In this document: piece by piece, positions 1-8,791 of the stretch
Position numbering within the stretch: position 1 is the stretch's first letter
How the letters are laid out: every line of letters begins with the position of its first letter
Source: Streptomyces regalis
GTDB taxonomy: Bacteria > Actinomycetota > Actinomycetes > Streptomycetales > Streptomycetaceae
Direction of reading: 5' to 3'
NCBI RefSeq assembly: GCF_001509475.1
Contig: NZ_LLZG01000064.1
Location: 1 to 16,454 of the forward strand
Length of the DNA: 16,454 nt
The notes under the pieces: model-generated
What the model was told of the DNA's origin: nothing
The model's input: only the letters and a program-made list of their open reading frames with translations
Database searches by the model: none
Translations under genes and position numbers: made by a program

Positions 1-1218
1 CCGCCGCCCGCCGGACCGGTGTCACCGGCGGCGAGCGGTCCCGACGTGCCGTCGCCCCCCGGCCACCACACACAGCCCGGCCACCACTCACCGCCCGGCT
101 TCCCCACCGTCCCGGCCCCGGCCGGCCACGGAGCGTCGGCCGGACCGCAGACGCCGCCCGCCGCCGCGGGTCCCCCCGCCCCGACCGGCTCCCCCGTCTC
201 CCCGGCCTCCGGCGTCCGCTTCGACCGTCCCGAGCCCGAGGAGTACCCCTTGCAGGCGCCCGATCCGCGCGTCGTCACCGACCTGCCGACCCCGCCCGAG
301 GGCACCAAGGTGTGCGTGGCCTGCCGTGCGGGCCGCGTGGACCACGACGGGTACTGCGAGAACTGCGGGCACGCCCAGCCGCGCGAACGCGACCACATGG
401 AGCTGGACGCCGGCCCGGTGGCCGCCGTCAGCGACCGCGGTCTGCGCCACCACCGCAACGAGGACGCGTTCGCCGTCGCCGGCACCGCGCTGCCCGACGG
501 CCGGCCCGCGGTCCTGGCGATCGTCTGTGACGGCGTGTCCTCGGCGACCCGCCCCGACGACGCCTCGATGGCCGCGTCCCGGGCGGCGAGCGAGTCGCTG
601 CTGGCCGCCCTGCCGCGCGGCACGCACCCGCAGCAGGCCATGCACGACGCGATCATCGCCGCCGCGAACGCGGTCAACGCGCTGGCCGCCGAGCCGGCCA
701 CGGCCCGCGAGCAGGCCCCGCACCAGAACGCCCCGGCCTGCACGATCGTCGGCTCCGTGGTGACGCCCGAGCTGCTGATCGTCGGCTGGGTCGGCGACAG
801 CCGCGCCTACTGGGTCCCGGTGGACCGCAGCACTCCCCCGGCCCGGCTCACCGAGGACGACTCCTGGGCCGCGCAGATGGTCGCCGCCGGCCTGATGAAC
901 GAGGCCGAGGCCTACGCCGACGAGCGCGCCCACGCCATCACGGGCTGGCTCGGCGCGGACGCCTACGAACTGGAGCCGCACACCGCTTCCTTCAAGCCGG
1001 ACCGGCCGGGTGTGGTGGTGGTGTGCACGGACGGGCTGTGGAACTACGCCGAGGCGGCCGCCGACATGGCCGAGGTCGTGCCCCTCGACGCCGCCGCGCG
1101 CCCCCTGCACAGCGCCCAGGTGCTCGTCGGTCACGCCCTCGACGGCGGGGGCCACGACAACGTAACAGTGGCCGTCCTGCCGTTCCCCGCGCCGCCGATG
1201 GGGGCAGGATCGGCCTGA
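1..1218 (+). CDS. PP2C-family Ser/Thr phosphatase with zinc ribbon (5'-partial)
   Basis: A metal-dependent protein phosphatase that should remove phosphate from Ser/Thr residues in the cytoplasm. The frame is open to the window edge, so the true start probably lies upstream; the first in-window start is GTG at 19 and residues are numbered from it. Residues 1-95 are Pro/Gly/His-rich and probably disordered. A four-Cys zinc ribbon follows at 99-116 (CVAC...CENCG). The PP2C domain covers about 130-390: SDRG with RNEDAF at 138-151, VCDGVSS at 169-175, GWVGDSRAYW at 256-265, CTDGLWNY at 336-343 and GGHDNVTV at 377-384. These carry the conserved metal-binding Asp residues, so it looks catalytically intact. 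It has no membrane segment. The vWA gene follows 97 bp downstream on the same strand and the FHA gene after that, pointing to a phosphorylation module. A kinase would be expected nearby but is not in the window. Family call is sure; targets are unknown. Confidence 0.93.
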   Translation, partial: PPPAGPVSPAASGPDVPSPPGHHTQPGHHSPPGFPTVPAPAGHGASAGPQTPPAAAGPPAPTGSPVSPASGVRFDRPEPEEYPLQAPDPRVVTDLPTPPEGTKVCVACRAGRVDHDGYCENCGHAQPRERDHMELDAGPVAAVSDRGLRHHRNEDAFAVAGTALPDGRPAVLAIVCDGVSSATRPDDASMAASRAASESLLAALPRGTHPQQAMHDAIIAAANAVNALAAEPATAREQAPHQNAPACTIVGSVVTPELLIVGWVGDSRAYWVPVDRSTPPARLTEDDSWAAQMVAAGLMNEAEAYADERAHAITGWLGADAYELEPHTASFKPDRPGVVVVCTDGLWNYAEAAADMAEVVPLDAAARPLHSAQVLVGHALDGGGHDNVTVAVLPFPAPPMGAGSA

Positions 1219-1315
1219 GGCCGCACATCGGGGACAGCCTCATCGGACCGGAGGGGACCGGTCCGTCGACAGCCATGGCCCCATCACGGGGTTCTTTAGG
1301 GGGATTTGAGAACAC

Positions 1316-2662
1316 ATGGCCAATTTCTCGAAATCGAACGTGCCGCAGTTCTCGGTGGACGTGTACCAGAACGAGTACCTGCCGGAGGGCGGTCGCGAGG
1401 TCAACGCGATCGTCACGGTGACCTCGACCGGCGGCGGCACGGTCGGAACGGCGGTCGCCGCGCCCCACCTCTACTCACCGGGGCAGGGCCCGTCCGCGGC
1501 CGCGGCGATCATGGTCGACTGCTCGGGCTCGATGGACTACCCGCCGACCAAGATGCGCAACGCCCGCGACGCCACGGCCGCCGCGATCGACACCCTGCGC
1601 GACGGCGTGCACTTCGCGGTGATCGGCGGCACGCACGTGGCCAAGGAGGTGTATCCGGGAGGCGGCCGCCTCGCGGTCGCCGACGCCACCACCCGCGACC
1701 AGGCCAAGCAGGCCCTGCGCAGGCTCAGCGCGGGCGGCGGCACGGCCATCGGCACCTGGCTGCGCCTCGCCGACCGCCTGCTGTCCTCGGCCGACGTCGC
1801 CATCCGGCACGGCATTCTGCTCACCGACGGCCGTAACGAGCACGAGTCGCCCCAGGACCTCAGGGCCGCGCTCGACGCCTGCGCCGGACGCTTCACCTGT
1901 GACGCGCGTGGCGTGGGTACGGACTGGGAAGTGAAAGAAGTCACAGGGATCGCCTCGGCCCTGCTCGGCAGCGCCGACATCGTCGCCGACCCGGCCGGTC
2001 TCGCCGCCGACTTCACGCAGATGATGGAGACGGCGATGGGCAAGGAGGTCGCGGACGTCGCCCTGCGGGTGTGGACGCCGGTGGGCACGACCATCAAGTT
2101 CGTCAAGCAAGTCGCGCCGACGGTCGAGGAGTTGACCGACCGCCGCACCGAAGCCGGCCCGCGCGCCGGGGACTACCCCACCGGCTCCTGGGGAGACGAG
2201 TCCCGTGACTACCACGTCTGCGTCGAGGTTCCGGCCGCCGACGTCGGCCGGGAGATGCTCGCCGCCCGGGTCTCCCTGGTCGTCCCGCAACCCGACGGCA
2301 CCGCGCAGAACTTGGGTGCCCAGGGCCTCGTACGGGCCGTATGGACCGACGACATGGTCGCCTCGACGTCGATCAACCCACAGGTTGCCCACTACACGGG
2401 CCAAGCCGAACTGGCACAAGCCATCCAGCAAGGTCTGGATCTACGCAAAGCGGGGGATATGGATGGAGCAACGGCCAAATTGGGCCGGGCCGTTCAGCTC
2501 GCCAGCGCCTCCGGAAACGCGGATACGGCGAAACTCCTTGCGAAGGTGGTGGACGTGGTCGATGCCGCGGCAGGTACTGTGCGACTGAAGGCGAAGGTCG
2601 CGGAGGCCGATGAGATGACTCTCGAGACACGGTCGACAAAGACTGTTCGTGTAAAGAAGTGA
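1316..2662 (+). CDS. von Willebrand factor A domain protein (TerY-like)
   Basis: A 448-residue cytoplasmic vWA protein, probably a metal-dependent protein-protein scaffold in the phosphatase/FHA module. The MIDAS is complete: DCSGS at 68-72, Thr143 in GGGTAIG, and Asp171 in LLTDG. A beta-rich region (about 245-345) follows the vWA fold, then a helical segment at about 365-420 (AELAQAIQQGLDLRKAGD...). The tail ends DEMTLETRSTKTVRVKK, rich in Thr and basic residues and resembling phosphothreonine motifs that FHA domains bind. The ATG at 1316 follows a purine tract (AGGGGG, 1298-1303) at the long spacing of 12 nt; the N-terminus MANFSKSNVPQFSV reads as a natural start. No signal peptide is seen. 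The last 260 bp use more A/T-ending codons (CTA, TTG, AAA, CAA, ACT) than the rest. The family is clear; the function is inferred from context. Confidence 0.92.
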   Translation: MANFSKSNVPQFSVDVYQNEYLPEGGREVNAIVTVTSTGGGTVGTAVAAPHLYSPGQGPSAAAAIMVDCSGSMDYPPTKMRNARDATAAAIDTLRDGVHFAVIGGTHVAKEVYPGGGRLAVADATTRDQAKQALRRLSAGGGTAIGTWLRLADRLLSSADVAIRHGILLTDGRNEHESPQDLRAALDACAGRFTCDARGVGTDWEVKEVTGIASALLGSADIVADPAGLAADFTQMMETAMGKEVADVALRVWTPVGTTIKFVKQVAPTVEELTDRRTEAGPRAGDYPTGSWGDESRDYHVCVEVPAADVGREMLAARVSLVVPQPDGTAQNLGAQGLVRAVWTDDMVASTSINPQVAHYTGQAELAQAIQQGLDLRKAGDMDGATAKLGRAVQLASASGNADTAKLLAKVVDVVDAAAGTVRLKAKVAEADEMTLETRSTKTVRVKK

Positions 2663-2693
2663 CCTAGAAGGAACGAAGGAGGGAAGCGCCGAC

Positions 2694-4190
2694 ATGCCGA
2701 CCTGCCCGAACGGACACCAGTCGGGTTCCGACGACTGGTGCGAGGTCTGCGGTCACCGCATGGCCGGTGCCGTACCTCCGCCCCCTCCGCCGCCGCCCCC
2801 GCCCGGCGGTGGCTACGGCTTCCCGCCCCCCGGTGGGCCCGGCGGCCCTGGCGGCCCCGGCGGTCCGTTCGGCGGCCCGAACACCGGTCAGCCGGGCGGC
2901 CCGCCGCCCGCGTCCGCCGTACCGGAGCCGGAGCTCTGCCCGCAGTGCCGTACGCCGCGTGAGGGCGGTGCGCCGTTCTGCGAGGAGTGCCGGTGGAACT
3001 TCCTGACCAACACGGCGACGTCGTACACCCCCGCCGCCCCGCGCACCCAGGCGCCCGGCGGCCCGGGCCTTCCCTCCCACTTCCAGCAGCAGTCGGCGCC
3101 CCCGCCGTCGTTCGGCGGCGGTGACTCGTACGAGTACCAGGGCTCGCGCCCGTCCCAGGTGAACCGCCCGGCGGAACCGATTCCGCCGTTCGGCGCGGAG
3201 CCGCAGGGGCCGGGTGGCCATGGCGGTCCTCCCCCTGGTGGGCCCGGCGGCATGGGTGGCCCCGGCCCCGGCGGTTTCGGCGCGGGCCCCGGCGGTCCGG
3301 GCAACCCCGGCGGACCCGGTGGCCACGGCGGCTTCGGCCCCGGCCCCGGCGGTCCGGGCAACCCCAATCCTGGCGGGCCCGGCGGTCCTGGTGGCCCTGG
3401 TGGCCCGGGAGGCAACGGCCCCTCCGGCTTCGGCGGCGACCCGTCGCGGCCGGTTCCGCCTCCGCCCGGCCCCACCCCGCCGGGCGGTCCCGGCGCGACC
3501 AGCGGTGCTCCGCAGGCGTTCCAGCAGCCCGGACAGGCCGGTCCCGGCGCCCCGTCGGCCCCGCCCGGGTTCCCGCAGGAGACGCACCGTCCTCCGCAGC
3601 AGGGCGGCCCGTCCTTCGGCGGCGGTGACGACTGGGTGATCTCGCCTCCGTCGTCGGGCCCCGGCGGACCGGGGGGCCCTGGCGCTCCCGGTGGCCCCGG
3701 CCCCGCTCAGGGCGGATACGGCTACCCGCAGCCCGGCGCGAACCAGGCCCCGCCGCCCCCCGGTCAGGGCTACCCGCAGCAGCCGGCGACCTGGATGGCG
3801 ACCATCGGTCCGGACCGCGAGTACTTCATGGCGATGATGCAGCGCTCCGGCCCCGAGGCCGCGGGCCTGAACCTGCCCGCGTACTCGCCCGAGCAGCAGC
3901 GCACCCTCACCGGCAACCAGGTCACCATCGGCCGCCGCCGCCACTCCACCGGCGACACCCCCGACATCGACCTGTCGGTGCCGCCGGAGGACCCGGGCGT
4001 CTCGCACCAGCACGCGGTCCTGGTCCAACAGCCGGACGGCACCTGGGCGGTCGTCGACCAGAACTCGACGAACGGCACCACGGTGAACGGCTCCGAGGAC
4101 CCGATCCAGCCCTTCGTGCCGGTACCGCTGCAGGACGGCGACCGGGTGCACGTGGGCGCGTGGACGACGATCACCATCCGGCGCGGTTAG
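2694..4190 (+). CDS. Zinc-ribbon, Gly/Pro-rich, C-terminal FHA protein
   Basis: A 498-residue phosphopeptide reader. The N-terminus has one zinc ribbon (CPNGH...CEVCG, residues 4-20) and a second CPQC...CEEC ribbon near 82-101. Between about 25 and 380 lies a low-complexity Gly/Pro linker, including a collagen-like run of GGP/GPG triplets around 170-250. The FHA domain fills 410-498: GRRRHS with the phosphate-contacting Arg414, VSHQH with Ser437, and NSTNGTTVNG with Asn460, so the pThr pocket looks intact. The ATG at 2694 is preceded by a strong AAGGAGG (2676-2682), 11 nt upstream, and lies 31 bp after the vWA stop, so the two genes are probably one operon. FHA domains bind phosphothreonine peptides; the likely partners are the neighbouring vWA protein or the substrate shared with the phosphatase. 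It has no membrane segment or signal peptide. Family assignment is sure, partner is inference. Confidence 0.93.
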   Translation: MPTCPNGHQSGSDDWCEVCGHRMAGAVPPPPPPPPPPGGGYGFPPPGGPGGPGGPGGPFGGPNTGQPGGPPPASAVPEPELCPQCRTPREGGAPFCEECRWNFLTNTATSYTPAAPRTQAPGGPGLPSHFQQQSAPPPSFGGGDSYEYQGSRPSQVNRPAEPIPPFGAEPQGPGGHGGPPPGGPGGMGGPGPGGFGAGPGGPGNPGGPGGHGGFGPGPGGPGNPNPGGPGGPGGPGGPGGNGPSGFGGDPSRPVPPPPGPTPPGGPGATSGAPQAFQQPGQAGPGAPSAPPGFPQETHRPPQQGGPSFGGGDDWVISPPSSGPGGPGGPGAPGGPGPAQGGYGYPQPGANQAPPPPGQGYPQQPATWMATIGPDREYFMAMMQRSGPEAAGLNLPAYSPEQQRTLTGNQVTIGRRRHSTGDTPDIDLSVPPEDPGVSHQHAVLVQQPDGTWAVVDQNSTNGTTVNGSEDPIQPFVPVPLQDGDRVHVGAWTTITIRRG

Positions 4191-4195
4191 GTCTT

Positions 4196-4237
4196 CTCGA
4201 TACCGGGAGCTCGATACGGGGAGCTCGATACCGGGAG
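4196..4237. repeat. Three tandem 14-bp direct repeats
   Basis: The unit CTCGATACCGGGAG occurs at 4196-4209, 4210-4223 (one change, C to G) and 4224-4237, directly after the FHA stop codon. The third copy runs into the left arm of the long hairpin, so repeat and terminator overlap. Slippage amplification of the hairpin base is the simplest origin; a protein-binding role cannot be excluded. Confidence 0.9.
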
Positions 4238-4284
4238 GGGGCGGTCGTACGGCGAGAAAGTGCCGTACGACCGCCCCCTCCCGG
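4231..4284. terminator. Perfect 23-bp-stem hairpin between convergent genes
   Basis: The arms 4231-4253 and 4262-4284 are exact reverse complements over 23 nt, enclosing an 8-nt loop (GAGAAAGT). The structure sits between the FHA gene (+) and the methyltransferase gene (-), ending 4 nt before the latter's stop codon. No T-tract follows on either strand, as is common for actinobacterial terminators, so a bidirectional factor-independent terminator or mRNA-stabilising hairpin is the best reading. Confidence 0.85.
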
Positions 4285-4288
4285 CGTT

Positions 4289-5284
4289 TCAGCCGGGCAG
4301 CGACCAGGCGTACGGCCCCTCGGGGTCGTCCAGCCACGCCCACTCGTGCTCGCCGCTCACGGTGATCCCGTACCGCTCCCGCTGCGGCTGCCCCTCGCGC
4401 TCCCACAGCGCGTACGCCTCCTTCGGATCGAGGCTGCCGCGGGTCAGGGCCAGCAGGAAGCGGAACAGCTCGTGGTCCCGGGCCGGGCGGGGCACCCCGC
4501 CCACGTGAGCGGGCTCCGTTTCGGACAGACTCCCGCCGCGCAACGGCACGAAGTAGGCGGGCGTGTGCAGGAAGCGCCCTTCGGCGTGCTCGGCGTCGCG
4601 TACGGCGAGGGCGACGAGGCCGGTGGCGAGCGGTGTCAGGATGCGGGCGCCGGGGCGGCACTGGGCGAGCCAGGCACGGGGGATCGACCGCAGGGTGCAG
4701 GTCGCGATGATCCGGTCGAAGGGGGCGCGCTCGGGCACGCCGCGTGCGCCGTCGCCGGTGACGACGACGGGGTGGTGGCCGGCGGCGGCCAGGTGCTGCC
4801 GGGCCGACTCGGTGATGTCCGGCTCCAGGTCGACGGTGGTGACGAGGTCGTCGTCACCGAGCCGGTGGGCGAGGAGGGCGGCGTTGTAGCCCGTGCCCGC
4901 GCCGATCTCCAGGACTCTGTTGCCGTCCTCCACCTCCAGCGCGACCAGCATCATCGCCATCAGGGACGGCTGACTGCTGGAGGAGAGCAGCTCACCGTCG
5001 CGCAGCCGGGTGGCCAGCGGGGTGTCCATGTACGCACCGCGCATCCAGCGCTCGCGCGCGGCCGGGTCGGGGCTCTGGCCCCAGCGGCGCTCGTAGCCGC
5101 CGGCGACGCCCACGTAGTAGTACGGCACGAACAGATGCCGCGGAACGGCGGCGAAGGCCTCCCGCCACACCGGGTCGTCGGCCCATGCCCCGCTCGCCTC
5201 GATCTCGCCGACCAGCGCGGCCCGCGCCGAGGCGGCGAGGTCGGCGAGCTCCTCGGCGTCCCTGCCGAGATCCTGCGCGCTCAT
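4289..5284 (-). CDS. Protein-L-isoaspartate O-methyltransferase-like enzyme
   Basis: A 331-residue SAM-dependent methyltransferase of the PCMT type, which in its classic form methylates isoaspartyl residues of aged proteins so they can be repaired. The N-terminal part carries the family pattern PRHLFVP (48-54), then YMDTPL (85-90) and the substrate-loop-like GELLSSSSQPSLMAMML (97-113). Motif I is VLEIGAGTGYNAALLA (124-139); the following VTTVDLE (148-154) is the ribose-binding acidic motif and GDGARG (177-182) the next SAM motif. The C-terminal 100 residues go beyond the compact PCMT fold (about 210-230 residues in enteric bacteria), as in longer actinobacterial members, some of which act in RiPP pathways. 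No RiPP precursor is visible here. The ATG at 5284 has only a weak upstream GGA. It is divergent from the globin gene and stands alone. The enzyme class is sure; the exact substrate is not. Confidence 0.88.
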   Translation of the reverse strand: MSAQDLGRDAEELADLAASARAALVGEIEASGAWADDPVWREAFAAVPRHLFVPYYYVGVAGGYERRWGQSPDPAARERWMRGAYMDTPLATRLRDGELLSSSSQPSLMAMMLVALEVEDGNRVLEIGAGTGYNAALLAHRLGDDDLVTTVDLEPDITESARQHLAAAGHHPVVVTGDGARGVPERAPFDRIIATCTLRSIPRAWLAQCRPGARILTPLATGLVALAVRDAEHAEGRFLHTPAYFVPLRGGSLSETEPAHVGGVPRPARDHELFRFLLALTRGSLDPKEAYALWEREGQPQRERYGITVSGEHEWAWLDDPEGPYAWSLPG

Positions 5285-5394
5285 ACGTCCACTGTGCTGC
5301 GGCGGGCGGCACGAGGCGAGTGCCGCGGCCGGAATCAGTGGCTCGGTGCCTGGTGGTCCTAGGCCTTGAGTCCTGGTCCGCCGGGTCTGAGACC

Positions 5395-5808
5395 ATGGGT
5401 GACGTGAATGAGATTCGGCGCGGCACGCTTCAGGAGCAGACCTTCTACGAGCAGGTCGGCGGGGAAGAGACCTTCCGCCGGCTCGTCCACCGTTTCTACG
5501 AGGGGGTGGCCGAGGACCCGATCCTCAAGCCCATGTACCCCGAGGAGGACCTGGGCCCGGCAGAGGAGCGCCTCACCCTCTTCCTGATCCAGTACTGGGG
5601 CGGCCCGACGACGTACAGCGAGAACCGCGGCCACCCCCGTCTGCGGATGCGCCACGCCCCCTTCACCGTCGACCGCGCGGCCCACGACGCCTGGCTGAAG
5701 CACATGCGGGTCGCCGTCGACGAGCTCGGCCTCTCCGAGGAGCACGAGCGGACGCTGTGGAACTACCTGACGTATGCGGCGGCGTCGATGGTGAACACGG
5801 CGGGCTGA
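5395..5808 (+). CDS. glbO: Group II truncated hemoglobin (GlbO type)
   Basis: A 137-residue 2-on-2 globin that binds heme and oxygen in the cytoplasm; relatives such as mycobacterial trHbO are linked to oxygen/peroxide chemistry and respiration. It follows the trHbO pattern closely: QVGGEETFRRLV at the start, Tyr35 (B10) in HRFYEGV, Tyr48 (CD1) in PMYPEEDL, QYWGGP at 66-71, the proximal His87 (F8) in RLRMRHAPF, and Trp100 (G8) in HDAWLKHM. Length matches the family. The ATG at 5395 has no clear ribosome site; a GTG at 5404 (MNEIRRGTL...) is an equally plausible start, and both leave the globin fold intact. The frame stays open upstream to a GTG at 5185, but that extension runs antisense to the methyltransferase gene and is not globin-like. 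The gene is divergent from the methyltransferase, with a 110-bp shared upstream region. Confidence 0.95.
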   Translation: MGDVNEIRRGTLQEQTFYEQVGGEETFRRLVHRFYEGVAEDPILKPMYPEEDLGPAEERLTLFLIQYWGGPTTYSENRGHPRLRMRHAPFTVDRAAHDAWLKHMRVAVDELGLSEEHERTLWNYLTYAAASMVNTAG

Positions 5809-5887
5809 GCCTGCCGCACGCGCCTGCCCGCGCTCGTCCTCGCCTTCCTGATGGCGCCGACCCTGCGCGCCGCCCAGGGTGTGACGC

Positions 5888-5905
5888 CGTCAGCGCACGC
5901 TGACG
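5888..5905. terminator. Short hairpin at convergent gene ends
   Basis: CGTCAGCG and CGCTGACG form an 8-bp inverted repeat around two bases; sterically it would fold as a 7-bp stem with a 4-nt loop. It overlaps the stop codon of the hypothetical gene (5890-5892) and lies 80 bp beyond the globin stop, so it could end transcription from either side. No T-tract follows. Weak support. Confidence 0.4.
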
Positions 5906-6558
5906 TCCAACGCCCCAAGTCCCGCGCGCCGTACGGCAATCGACCCGTACGGCGTGCGCAGCCGTAGCCACGCACCCGACGAGAGCAGCGCCAGATCCTC
6001 GGTGGCCCGCAGGAAACCCAGGGACTGGGCGGCATGCACCGCCCGCACCGGAAGCCGGGTGTCCCCGACCGTCCGGGACCAGATCTCCCGCCCGATCCGG
6101 TCAAGTTCGGCACGCGTACGCCGCTCGGGCTCCAACTCCTGCGTACGGGAACGGAATTCGGTGACGCCTGCGCCGACCATCGCCAGCAGCTCATCCGGCG
6201 CGGGCAGCCCCGGCACCGGCAGCCAGCCTCCGCGCGGCGGAAGCACCCCGGCCCAGGGCGGACCTGTGACGGCCGCCGGAACGACAGCCGTGGCCGCCGC
6301 CTCGTCGACGGACTCCAGCAGTTCGCCCGCGGACACGGTCACGTCCAGCGTGACGTCGAGCCCGTTCTCGTACGGCTTCGCCAGCCGTACCGCGCGGATC
6401 GCCAGCACCTCGAAGGACGGCGGCCGCCCGAAGACGGCGAGCGCGGTGCCGGCCGCCTGCAGGCGCACCGCGGCCCCACGGTCGTAGTGGAGCAGCCGGG
6501 CGAGGAAGGCCGCGAGATCCGCTGCCTCCCCCTCGTCGGCCAGGTGGAGCACCGTCAT
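5890..6558 (-). CDS. Conserved-type hypothetical protein, third gene of ettA operon
   Basis: A 222-residue protein I do not recognise. It starts MTVLHLADEGEAADLAAFLARLLHYDRGAAVRLQ, alternating helix-forming and beta-like stretches, and has no Cys cluster, transmembrane segment or signal peptide. A Pro/Gly-rich stretch near residues 100-120 (PPRGGWLPVPGLPAPDEL) separates an N-terminal half from an Arg/Glu-rich helical C-terminal half (ELEPERRTRAELDRIGREIW). Its ATG overlaps the thioesterase stop in an ATGA arrangement (6555-6558), so translation is probably coupled and the two proteins may be needed together. The codon bias is that of a real high-GC gene. No function is proposed. Confidence 0.85.
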   Translation of the reverse strand: MTVLHLADEGEAADLAAFLARLLHYDRGAAVRLQAAGTALAVFGRPPSFEVLAIRAVRLAKPYENGLDVTLDVTVSAGELLESVDEAAATAVVPAAVTGPPWAGVLPPRGGWLPVPGLPAPDELLAMVGAGVTEFRSRTQELEPERRTRAELDRIGREIWSRTVGDTRLPVRAVHAAQSLGFLRATEDLALLSSGAWLRLRTPYGSIAVRRAGLGALDVSVR

Positions 6559-6974
6559 GCGGCGACGGCCTCCTCCTCGTCGGCCGCGTCATCCATGTAC
6601 TCCCGGAGGAACTCCTTCTCCTCCGCGGTGATCCGGCGCGGCCGTTCCGCCTCGAAGTCGAACGGCACGACCACCGTCGAGGCCCGGACGTAGACCACGT
6701 CGTCGTCCTTCACCTCACAGGTGATGGTGAAGGACGCGGCCCTGATCTCGGTGATCCACAGCTCTATGTCCACCGGGTGGTGCCGGTGGACGAGCTGCCG
6801 CTTGTAGTCGATCTCATGGCGCGCCACCACCGACCCCTGCCTGAAGTCCTTCTCCGGACGGAACAGGAAGTCGATACGGGCTTCCTCCAGGTAGCGGACG
6901 AAGACCGCGTTGTTGACGTGTCCGTACGCGTCCATGTCGGACCAGCGCAGGGGGCAGCGGTAGATGTGGCGCAA
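6555..6974 (-). CDS. Hotdog-fold acyl-CoA thioesterase (4HBT family)
   Basis: A 139-residue single-hotdog thioesterase that should hydrolyse acyl-CoA (or acyl-ACP) in the cytoplasm. The active-site block is near the N-terminus: RWSDMDAYGHVNNAVFVRYLEEARIDFL (residues 10-37), where Asp15 in the DMDxxGHVNN motif is the expected catalytic residue. Length is typical for the family. The start is constrained: the frame is closed by the ettA stop TGA (6981-6983) only three codons upstream, and the first usable codon is TTG at 6974, just before the conserved HIYRCPLRWSD core. A GGGG stretch lies about 10 nt upstream, inside the end of ettA. Six bases separate it from ettA and it overlaps the next gene by 4, so the three form an operon. 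The acyl substrate cannot be read from the sequence. Confidence 0.92.
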   Translation of the reverse strand: MRHIYRCPLRWSDMDAYGHVNNAVFVRYLEEARIDFLFRPEKDFRQGSVVARHEIDYKRQLVHRHHPVDIELWITEIRAASFTITCEVKDDDVVYVRASTVVVPFDFEAERPRRITAEEKEFLREYMDDAADEEEAVAA

Positions 6975-6980
6975 GATCGA

Positions 6981-8645
<1,665 letters not shown>

Positions 8646-8791
8646 GAGAAACCGTCCGGCAGCTTGAAATCTGGCAGTGGGCAGATACACCCCATCTTGC
8701 CCGACCGCTACCCCTGGGGGGAAACCCGTATAGTCAGGCTCCTCTGACCTGGGGCTTCACCGTCGGAGGCCGACCCGAGTCGCTCCGTCGG

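Noticed and set aside
2664..4661. Long minus-strand open frame of 665 codons across the FHA gene
   Set aside because: It is antisense to the Gly/Pro-rich FHA gene, is extremely Arg-rich with no domain, and arises from the GC-rich repeats.
4289..5284. RiPP-associated methyltransferase cluster
   Set aside because: The methyltransferase is of a type sometimes seen with lanthipeptide-like precursors, but no precursor, cyclase or maturation gene is nearby.
5809..5889. Hydrophobic stretch in the frame after the globin stop (RLPALVLAFLMAPTLRAAQG)
   Set aside because: It has no start or ribosome site and ends in the antisense of the next gene. It might be a gene remnant, but 80 bp is too little to call.
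8646..8791. Promoter of the ettA operon
   Set aside because: The region must contain it, and TAGCGG and TATACG occur on the minus strand, but no convincing -35/-10 pair can be chosen by eye.
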